From assembly GCA_964648005.1 (NCBI GenBank), contig CAZYKR010000228.1, forward strand, positions 1-7,202: a stretch of DNA of 7,202 nt, read 5' to 3'. A program made the translations under genes and the position numbers. Below, piece by piece: positions 1 through 5,658 of the stretch; positions within the stretch are counted from its first letter, which is position 1, and every line of letters begins with the position of its first letter. This DNA is from JAGQTE01 sp964648005. GTDB lineage: Bacteria > Actinomycetota > Acidimicrobiia > Acidimicrobiales > Acidimicrobilacustridaceae. Under the pieces are notes generated by a model. It saw only the letters and a list, made by a program, of their open reading frames with translations, was not told where the DNA came from and made no database searches.

Positions 1-2
1 CG

Positions 3-56
3 GCTGACGCCGGCTCGCTGGTTCGTGTGGTGCGCTGGCAGAATCGGCGGTCGTGA
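3..56 (+). CDS. Possible C-terminal end of an upstream gene (partial)
   Basis: An open frame enters from the left edge, reads ADAGSLVRVVRWQNRRS and stops at TGA 54-56. Its stop overlaps the GTG start of the alcohol dehydrogenase in a GTGA arrangement. The next two junctions of the operon use the same 4-bp overlap, and third codon positions are mostly G or C. That makes it plausible that this is the last 17 residues of another operon member. The peptide is too short to assign to any family. In a gamma-glutamylation operon one would look for a glutamine-synthetase-like ligase, a transporter or a regulator upstream, but nothing visible here decides between them. It could also be a chance open frame. 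Confidence 0.38.
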   Translation, partial: ADAGSLVRVVRWQNRRS

Positions 57-1198
57 CGGCCGATCTCTCCACGTTCAGCTTCCCGACGACGATCCGCTTC
101 GGCGCCGGCGCGGTCGACGAGCTCCCCGACGTGCTGGCGCGCGCCGGCGTGTCGCGGCCGCTGCTGGTCACCGACGTCGGCGTGTCGCCGTTGCCGATCT
201 TCGCCGCCATCGTCGAGCGGCTCGACGCCGCCGACATCAACTGCGCCACCTTCGACGGTGTGGTGGGCAATCCGGTGGTCGCCCAGGTCGGCGCCGGGGT
301 GGACGCGTACCACTACCACGGCGCAGATTCGATCATCGGGGTGGGGGGCGGCGCCGCGCTCGATGTCGCCAAGGCGATCGGTTTGATGGCCACCCACGAC
401 GGCGACCTGTTCGACTACGAGGACGAGGTCCCTGGTGCCCGCCCCATCGAGGACCGCATCCCGTACTTCGTCGCCGTCCCGACGACCGCCGGCACCGGCA
501 GCGAGGTCGGGCGCTCGGCCGTCATCGCCGACGACGCCCACATCAAGCGCATCGTCTTCTCGCCCCACCTGCTGGCCAAGGTCGTCCTCGCCGACCCGGC
601 CCTCACCGTCGGCCTACCGCCGCACATCACCGCCGCCACCGGGCTCGACGCGCTGACGCACAACATCGAGGCGTACCTCGCTCGCCACTATCACCCGATC
701 TGTGACGGCATCGCCCTCGAAGGGCTGCGTCTCGGCGCCGCCAACCTGGCCCAAGCGGTGGCCGAGCCGACCGACCTCGACGCCCGCGGCGCCATGTTGC
801 TGTCCTCGATGATGGGGGCGATCGCCTTCCAAAAAGGCCTCGGCCTGGTGCACAGCTGCGCCCACGCACTCGGCACCGCCGTCGACATGCACCACGGCCT
901 CGCTAACGGCGTGATGATCGACCACGCGCTGGCGTTCAACGTCGAGACGGTGCCCGAGCGGTTCGCCACCATGGCCGTGACGGTCGGGCTCGACGACACC
1001 AGCCCCGGCGGGTTCCTGCAGTGGCTCGCCGAGCTGAAGGCCACCGTTGGCGTGCCCGCCGGGCTCGAGGCGGCCGGCGTGGGCGGCGATCGAGTCGGCG
1101 AGCTCGCCGCGCTGGCCATCGCCGACGCCTGCTGGCCCAACGGCCCGCGCGATTGCACCGAGGCCGACTTCGTCGCCATCTTCGAGCAGGCGCTGTGA
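53..1198 (+). CDS. Iron-containing (group III) alcohol dehydrogenase
   Basis: A 381-residue protein of the usual length for the iron-dependent alcohol dehydrogenase family, cytoplasmic, with no signal peptide. The N-terminal Rossmann-like half carries the dinucleotide-binding stretch VGGGAALDVAKAIG (97-110) and the family signature PTTAGTGSEV (143-152). The C-terminal helical half carries the metal ligands in their family spacing: D199 and H203 in GLDALTH, H267 in VHSCAHALG, and H281 in DMHHG. In FucO-type enzymes these bind Fe2+, so the site looks intact. The reaction is NAD(P)-dependent interconversion of a primary alcohol and an aldehyde. GTG at 53 is chosen because it gives a normal N-terminus (TADLSTFSFPTTIRFG) and overlaps a possible upstream stop; no strong ribosome binding site precedes it. 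The stop overlaps the next gene by 4 bp. With a gamma-glutamyl hydrolase and an aldehyde dehydrogenase downstream, the substrate may be a hydroxyl-bearing gamma-glutamyl amide; this is inference. The exact substrate cannot be read from sequence. Confidence 0.95.
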   Translation: MTADLSTFSFPTTIRFGAGAVDELPDVLARAGVSRPLLVTDVGVSPLPIFAAIVERLDAADINCATFDGVVGNPVVAQVGAGVDAYHYHGADSIIGVGGGAALDVAKAIGLMATHDGDLFDYEDEVPGARPIEDRIPYFVAVPTTAGTGSEVGRSAVIADDAHIKRIVFSPHLLAKVVLADPALTVGLPPHITAATGLDALTHNIEAYLARHYHPICDGIALEGLRLGAANLAQAVAEPTDLDARGAMLLSSMMGAIAFQKGLGLVHSCAHALGTAVDMHHGLANGVMIDHALAFNVETVPERFATMAVTVGLDDTSPGGFLQWLAELKATVGVPAGLEAAGVGGDRVGELAALAIADACWPNGPRDCTEADFVAIFEQAL

Positions 1199-2004
1199 GC
1201 GACGCCGCCGCGTCCGCGCGCCCACCGCGCATCGGCATCAGCGCCTGCTTCTTCCACCCCGACGACCAGCGCCCCATCTTCAAGGGCAAGACGCTGCTGT
1301 ACCTCGAGCAGTCGATGGCGTTCTGGGTGCAGTCCGGCGGCGCCATCGCCTACCTGATCCCGACGGTGCGGCCCGACGGTCCGCTCACCCTCGACGACGT
1401 CGTGGCCGACCTCGACGGGTTGCTGCTGCACGGCGGCGCCGACGTCTGCCCCCGCACCTACGGCGAGGAGCCGCTGCGCCCCGAGTGGGAGGGCGACGAG
1501 ATCCGCGACCGCTACGAGATCGAGCTCGTTCGAGCGTTCCACGCCGCCGGCAAGCCGGTGCTCGGCATCTGCCGGGGCCATCAGGTGCTCAACGTCGCCT
1601 TCGGCGGGACGCTGTACCAGGACCTCGTCGCCCAGGGCGTCACCGAGCGGGTCCACCGTGACGCCGACGTCTACGACCGCAACCTGCACGAGGTCGACGT
1701 CGTCGCTGGCTCCGGGTTCGCCCGCCTGTACCCGCAGGCGCCGGGCACGGTGTTGGTCAACTCGGTCCACCACCAGGGCATCAAGGACGTGGGCGACGGG
1801 TTGGTCGTCGAAGCCACCTCCGCCGACGACGGGGTGGTCGAGGTCGTGCGCCACCAAGAGACGCTCGACGGCGGCCGGTACGTCGTCGGCGTGCAGTGGC
1901 ACCCCGAGTTCTTCGAGGGCGTCGACGACGGCACGATGCTCGACAACGACCCGATCCTCGCCGAGTTCCTCCATGCCGCACGATCCCGGAGCAGCACCCG
2001 ATGA
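1195..2004 (+). CDS. PuuD-like gamma-glutamyl-gamma-aminobutyrate hydrolase family protein (peptidase C26)
   Basis: A 269-residue cytoplasmic class I glutamine-amidotransferase-like hydrolase, close to the length of E. coli PuuD. The family pattern is clear: LLHGGADVCPRTYGEEP (77-93), the nucleophile elbow LGICRGHQVLNVAFGG (123-138) with catalytic C126, an oxyanion-side segment NSVHHQG (189-195), and QWHPEFF (234-240) with catalytic H236 and E238. PuuD cleaves gamma-glutamyl-GABA to glutamate and GABA. Relatives here would release glutamate from another gamma-glutamyl amide. The open frame extends upstream inside the dehydrogenase gene, but that part is a shadow. The GTG at 1195 gives a compact start (SDAAASARPPRIGISACFF), overlaps the upstream TGA as GTGA, and has a weak purine-rich stretch (GAGCAGG) just before it. 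It overlaps the next gene by 4 bp, so the three genes are almost certainly co-transcribed. The substrate is inferred from context. Confidence 0.93.
   Translation: MSDAAASARPPRIGISACFFHPDDQRPIFKGKTLLYLEQSMAFWVQSGGAIAYLIPTVRPDGPLTLDDVVADLDGLLLHGGADVCPRTYGEEPLRPEWEGDEIRDRYEIELVRAFHAAGKPVLGICRGHQVLNVAFGGTLYQDLVAQGVTERVHRDADVYDRNLHEVDVVAGSGFARLYPQAPGTVLVNSVHHQGIKDVGDGLVVEATSADDGVVEVVRHQETLDGGRYVVGVQWHPEFFEGVDDGTMLDNDPILAEFLHAARSRSSTR
1988..1991 (+). promoter_or_regulatory. Ribosome binding site of the aldehyde dehydrogenase gene
   Basis: GGAG lies 9 bp before ATG 2001, inside the end of the hydrolase gene. It supports that start over the in-frame codons further upstream. Coupling through the ATGA overlap probably also contributes. 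Confidence 0.55.
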
Positions 2005-3413
2005 CCGACACCACTGCACCGCCGTACGCCTCCGGCCCGCTGCTCGATGTCGTCAGCCCGGCGACGGGGGAGCGCATCGCCCAGGTGCCCACGGCGTCCG
2101 CCGCTGACGTCGCCGACGCGGCGCAGGCGGCCCGGGCGGCGCAGCCGGGATGGGCGGCGACGCCGCTGGCCGACCGGCTGGCCGTGCTCGAGCGCTTCCG
2201 CGATCTGGTCGCCGCCGATGTCGACGGCCTCGCCGCCATCCTGACCGCCGAGACCGGCAAGCCGATCACCCAGGCTCGCAACGAGGTGCGCGGCACGCTG
2301 GCGCGGGTCGAGTTCGTGCTGGAGCACACCGCTGCGGTCCTGGCCGACGACGTCGTGCTCGACGACCCGGCCGACGGCCTGCGCGAGATCATCCGCCACG
2401 AGCCCCTCGGCGTCGTCGCCAACATCTCTGCGTGGAACTACCCCTGGTTCGTCGGCGTCAACGTCTTCGCGCCGGCGCTGGCGTGCGGCAACGCCGTCCT
2501 CTACAAGCCGTCCGAGCTCTGCCCCGGCACCGGCGCCGCCATCGGGCGGCTGCTGCACGCCGCGGGCGTGCCCGACGACGTGTTCATCGTGCTGCAGGGT
2601 CGTGGCGACGTCGGCGCGGCGCTGCTGGCCGAGCCCGTCGACGGCGTGTTCTTCACCGGCTCGTACGCCACCGGACGTCGGATCGCCGAGACGGTGGCGC
2701 CGTCGCTGGCCCGCCTGCAGCTCGAGCTCGGCGGCAAGGACCCGACCTACGTCGCCGACGACGTGGACGTGCGCGCCGCCGCCGAGTCGCTGGCCGACGG
2801 CGCCTTCTACAACGCCGGGCAGTCGTGCTGCTCCGTCGAGCGCATCTACGTGCACGAGGCCGTCGCCGACGACTTCGTCGCCCACTTCGTCGACACGGTG
2901 CGCAGCTTCGTCGCCGGCGACCCGGCCGACGAGGCGACGTACCTCGGCCCGCTGACCCGTCCCGAGCAGGTGGCGGTGCTGGAGGCGCAGATCGACGATG
3001 CCCTCGCCAAGGGGGCGTCGGTGCGCGTCGGCGGCCACCGGGTCGACCGTCCCGGATCCTGGTTCGAGCCGACGGTGCTGACCGACGTCGACGGGTCGAT
3101 GCTGGTGATGCGCGACGAGAGCTTCGGCCCGATCATCGGCATCCAGGTGGTGCGCGACGACGACGAGGCCATCGCCGCCATGAACGACACCGAGTACGGC
3201 CTGACCGCCGGGGTGTACACCACCGACTTCGACCGCGCGCAGGCGCTCCTGGCCCGAGTCGACGCGGGTTCGGCCTACTGGAATTGCTGCGACCGCGTCA
3301 GCCCCCGGCTGCCGTGGTCGGGCCGGGGCCATTCCGGCGTCGGTCTCACCCTGTCGACCCACGGCATCCGTGCCTTCACCCAACCCAAGGCGCTGCACCT
3401 GCGCTCGGTGTAG
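2001..3413 (+). CDS. NAD(P)-dependent aldehyde dehydrogenase
   Basis: A 470-residue aldehyde dehydrogenase superfamily enzyme of full length. It has the oxyanion asparagine in SAWNYPWF (N146), the cofactor-binding YKPSE (168-172), the general base in LELGGKDP (E242), the catalytic cysteine in NAGQSCCSVER (C276, with a second cysteine at 277), and the DESFGPI motif (372-378). It oxidises an aldehyde to the acid using NAD(P)+. The C-terminal loop reads PWSGRGHSGVG, where many relatives have a lysine between G and SG. ATG 2001 is chosen over upstream in-frame codons because it overlaps the preceding TGA as ATGA and has GGAG at 1988-1991, 9 bp before it. In this operon it most likely takes the aldehyde made by the iron alcohol dehydrogenase, and its acid product would be hydrolysed by the PuuD-like enzyme. 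Family assignment is very secure; substrate is inferred. A dedicated gamma-glutamyl-aminobutyraldehyde or betaine-aldehyde type enzyme is also possible. Confidence 0.95.
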   Translation: MTDTTAPPYASGPLLDVVSPATGERIAQVPTASAADVADAAQAARAAQPGWAATPLADRLAVLERFRDLVAADVDGLAAILTAETGKPITQARNEVRGTLARVEFVLEHTAAVLADDVVLDDPADGLREIIRHEPLGVVANISAWNYPWFVGVNVFAPALACGNAVLYKPSELCPGTGAAIGRLLHAAGVPDDVFIVLQGRGDVGAALLAEPVDGVFFTGSYATGRRIAETVAPSLARLQLELGGKDPTYVADDVDVRAAAESLADGAFYNAGQSCCSVERIYVHEAVADDFVAHFVDTVRSFVAGDPADEATYLGPLTRPEQVAVLEAQIDDALAKGASVRVGGHRVDRPGSWFEPTVLTDVDGSMLVMRDESFGPIIGIQVVRDDDEAIAAMNDTEYGLTAGVYTTDFDRAQALLARVDAGSAYWNCCDRVSPRLPWSGRGHSGVGLTLSTHGIRAFTQPKALHLRSV

Positions 3414-3433
3414 CGGCCGCTCCTCCTTCCGGG

Positions 3434-3467
3434 AGAGCCGGGAGCCGGGAGCCGGAGCCGGGAGCCG
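3434..3467 (+). repeat. Five tandem copies of a 6-7 bp (G)GAGCCG unit
   Basis: The spacer between the convergent aldehyde dehydrogenase and the minus-strand gene holds AGAGCCG, GGAGCCG, GGAGCCG, GAGCCG and GGAGCCG back to back (starting at 3434, 3441, 3448, 3455 and 3461). It ends 1 bp before the stop codon of the minus-strand gene. The strand is purine-rich and does not fold into an obvious hairpin, so it does not look like a classical intrinsic terminator. It may be a slippage-prone microsatellite or a dispersed short intergenic repeat of this genome. Confidence 0.8.
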
Positions 3468-3468
3468 G

Positions 3469-4892
3469 TTAGAGGCGGGACAGCTCGTGGCAGCTGTAGG
3501 CACCGAGCAGGACGGCGCGTTGGACGACCGGCGGGTCCGCCGGGTCGTCGGTGATCACGACGGCCACGTCCCGCCCGATGCGGACCACGACGACGGTGTC
3601 GACCTGACCACCTTCGGTCCGTTCCGCCACGCGCACCGCATGGTCGGCGTCGTCTGCCGGGATGCCCATCGAGCTCGGATCGATGGGTGGGCCGTACGCC
3701 GAGGCGAGCGCGTCCGCGACCTGGGCAGCATCGTCGTCGTCGACGAGGTGCAGCAGTGCCAACCCGCTCTCCCCGAGCAGCGACGTGCTCGGGGAGACGG
3801 AGGAGGTCGTTCGGCGAGACCGTGCCAGCACATCGCGCCAGGCGACATCGGGCGGAAGCTCGAGATCAGCCAGGAAGTCGTCGATGGTGACGCGAGGCGG
3901 GATCGAGCGCCCGAGGACGTGGTGGCTCGACCCCAACTGGCTGATCGCGTCGTTCGGATGGAGGAGCCGGGGGAACGTGGAGGCCGTCGGGTCCGGTTGG
4001 AGCGCGGCTTCCAATGCTCCGGTCGGCAGGCGATCCCCAGTGCTCGAGATGTCCTCCGGCGGATCGAGGTCGGCCTCGTCGAGGTCAACGTCGGCGGGCA
4101 TCAGCGCAATGGTCACGCCGCCGGTCAGGTCGTAGCCCGCCACGTCGGCGAGGTGTGCATCCTTGTAGACCCGCTGCTGGGTGACCACGACGCGTTGGGC
4201 CGGTTCCCCGTCGCAGGAGGTGACCTGTTCGCCGGTCGGCAGCTCGAACCCGCCGTCGACCTCCTCCAGCCCGACGGCGTCGCCGAACAAGGCGAGGGTG
4301 GCACCGGCCCCGGTGGCCTCGGGTACCCGTGGGCTGATCTCGATGCGCCCCGCACCGTCGCTGTTGATGCCGTGGCCGGCGTCCGATGCCGGGAACGGGT
4401 CCAGGACCTCGCCGCAGATCACGACCTGGTAGGGGGCGTCCCACCAGTCACCCAGCCGCGGCAAACGCGTCGGCCCTCGTTCGTCCTCGGCCCAGGGTGG
4501 CCAGGCGTCGGGGTCGTCGAGGAGCGACTCGATGTCGGCCGCCGGGTTGACCACCTGGTCGGAACCAAAGGTGGCGTTGAGGACCAGGGCCTCGAGGAGG
4601 TCTTCGTCGGCATCGCCGAGCGCGCTGGAGATCCCGAGGCGGGGACCGTTCTGCACGGCGGCGGTGGTCACCACTCGGCCGGCATCGTCTCGTCGCCGCA
4701 CCATCGCCAACTCCGGCACCCGCGAAGCATGCGACGGCGGCGTGAGCTGTTGCTCGACTGGCCCGCCGATGGCGTCGAGGAGGCGGCGCGCCTCGGTGGT
4801 GGTCGACAGTTCGACGAGCATCAGGTGCGTCACGAACGGGAGGTCGGCGAGCTCGCGCATGTCGACGTCGGTCACGGCGCCGCGCACGACGT
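3469..4892 (-). CDS. C-terminal part of a two-module secreted protein of unknown function (partial at N gap)
   Basis: 473 residues read from the edge of the gap to a TAA at 3469-3471. Numbering from the GTG codon at 4887, residues about 1-108 (VTHLMLVELSTTTEARRLLD onward) match the C-terminal alpha/beta-like domain of the other modules, so they complete the module begun by the fragments upstream. After a linker rich in D, P and W (about 115-150) a second module starts. YQVVICGEVLDPF (153-165) has C158, GINSDGAGRIEISP (173-186) stands where the His-rich motif sits in the first module, ATLALFGDAVGLE (196-208) follows, then C225 in EQVTSCDGEP. C158 and C225 are 67 residues apart, as in the paralogous modules, and may form a disulfide. 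VTIALMPAD ends the domain, and a last alpha/beta-like domain (GLALLHLVDDDDAAQVADAL) reaches the end. No start codon is assigned, because the frame is open into the gap and the alignment says the protein continues. I do not recognise an enzyme active site. Probably one gene with the two fragments at 4903-5393 and 5404-5658. Confidence 0.82.
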
Positions 4893-4902
4893 NNNNNNNN
4901 NN
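4893..4902. other. Assembly gap (10 N)
   Basis: Ten N, probably a fixed-size placeholder. Reading frames on the two sides (DSL before, VVRGAVTDVD after) would join only if the true gap length were a multiple of three, so the real length is not 10. Confidence 0.95.
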
Positions 4903-5393
4903 TCAGGCTGTCGCCGGCGCCCTGGAAGCCGATGGTGGCCAGCTGTCGGTCGAGCTCGGACGCGTCATCGATCGATGCCAGGACTCCCGAGGACCCGTCG
5001 AACTCGTCGAGCAGATACTCGTACGAGGCATAGGCCTCCTCGGACTGGTCGTTGTACGGGATCGGTTCGGTGCCGATGCCGGTCTCGTCGTCGAGGTGCT
5101 CGACCCACGGCGGGACGTACCGTTGATCGGTGCTGGCACTCGGATCGGTACCGGCGGGGAGCACGGCGATGGTGACCACGTCGCCGCCGTCGAGCAGGTC
5201 GATCTGATCCCAGGGCTGGCGCAGCACGGTCGGTGGCGAGTCGAGGGCGTCGGACGACCAGCGCAGGACGACGACCTCGGCGGGTCTGCCGGCGCAGGTC
5301 TCCCAGGCGAAGCCGTCCTCGGTGGCGACCCCGGTCTCGGTCCGGTCGATGCCCGCTTGCTCGGCGAAGGCGGCGAGGTCGAGGTCGGTGCGC
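4903..5393 (-). CDS. Middle part of the two-module secreted protein (partial at both ends)
   Basis: 163 residues lie open between the two N gaps. The N-terminal third (RTDLDLAAFAEQAGI, then WETCAGRPAEVVVLRW with a cysteine at fragment residue 33) aligns with ATLAVFTDSIGL and TVDDCGGAP of the neighbouring membrane protein. GGDVVTIAVLPAGTDP aligns with GMTIALLPADADP there and with VTIALMPAD of the second module. The rest (acidic, YNDQSEEAYASYEYLLDEFD) leads into the second domain of the module and is cut by the gap after GDSL. An in-frame GTG at 5227 is not a real start, since homology to the paralogous modules continues upstream of it. This frame differs from those of the flanking fragments only because the N runs do not have their true length. 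Function unknown. Confidence 0.78.
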
Positions 5394-5403
5394 NNNNNNN
5401 NNN
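5394..5403. other. Assembly gap (10 N)
   Basis: Ten N inside the first cysteine domain of the secreted protein. For the reading frame to continue, the true length must leave remainder 2 when divided by three. Alignment with the two paralogous modules suggests only about one residue is missing. Confidence 0.95.
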
Positions 5404-5658
5404 CGCCGTGTCGGCCTCAGGGTGGATGTGGATCAGGCCGTCCCCGTGTGTGTGGATCGTGCGAGCGCCGAGTCGGTCGTCGATCGGCTCCTGGAACTCG
5501 TCGCACGTGTAGATCCCGTAGGCGAGGCGCTCGTGCACCGTCCGTCCGGGCACGATGTCGTCCTGGGCCGCGCCGGGAGTGCCGGCGGCGACGAGCGCCG
5601 AGACGAGGGCGATGGCGAGCCCTGGCGCCAACCACCGAACGGTCATGTGCCGCCTCAT
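5404..5658 (-). CDS. N-terminal part of the two-module secreted protein, with signal peptide and His-rich motif (partial)
   Basis: The first 85 residues of a protein cut by an N gap. Residues 1-31 look like a Sec signal peptide: positive start (MRRHMTVRW), hydrophobic core (LAPGLAIALVSALVAA), then a small-residue cleavage region around GAAQDD. The mature part opens with YGIYTCDEFQEP (48-59, C52) and then IHTHGDGLIHIHP (68-80) with H69, H71, H77 and H79. I recall this YG-x(3)-CD and THGDGLIHIHP pattern from actinobacterial, especially Acidimicrobiia, proteins of unknown function; the recollection is not verifiable here. ATG 5658 is chosen because it overlaps the upstream TGA as ATGA and has a good ribosome binding site 4 bp before it; ATG at 5646 (residue 5) is an alternative. 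Probably the start of one gene continuing through 4903-5393 to 3469. The four histidines could bind a metal; that is inference. Confidence 0.85.

Noticed and set aside
691..2019. Long open frame on the minus strand (442 residues) across the dehydrogenase and hydrolase genes
   Set aside because: It lies opposite two genes with clear catalytic motifs, has no recognisable motif of its own, and is the expected shadow of GC-rich coding DNA.
3413..3420. GCGGCCGC palindrome at the end of the aldehyde dehydrogenase gene
   Set aside because: An 8-bp palindrome of this composition is unremarkable in 70% GC DNA, and no flanking context suggests an operator.
3414..3468. Bidirectional intrinsic terminator in the convergent spacer
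   Set aside because: The tandem units are direct, not inverted; no stable stem followed by a T run was found on either strand.
1671..3503. Long open frame on the minus strand (610 residues) opposite the aldehyde dehydrogenase
   Set aside because: It is rich in V, G, R and D with no domain signal, and is antisense to a complete aldehyde dehydrogenase.
4885..4887. GTG at 4887 (minus) as the start of a separate downstream gene
   Set aside because: The following residues match the inside of the second domain of the module, not an N-terminus, and no signal peptide follows although the protein should be secreted.
3370..5175. Plus-strand open frame (601 residues) opposite the secreted protein gene
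   Set aside because: It starts inside the aldehyde dehydrogenase end, runs through the tandem repeat and an N gap, and shows no family motif. The minus-strand reading has paralogue support.
5225..5227. GTG at 5227 (minus) as a gene start
   Set aside because: Similarity to the paralogous modules, including the second conserved cysteine, continues upstream of it in the same frame.
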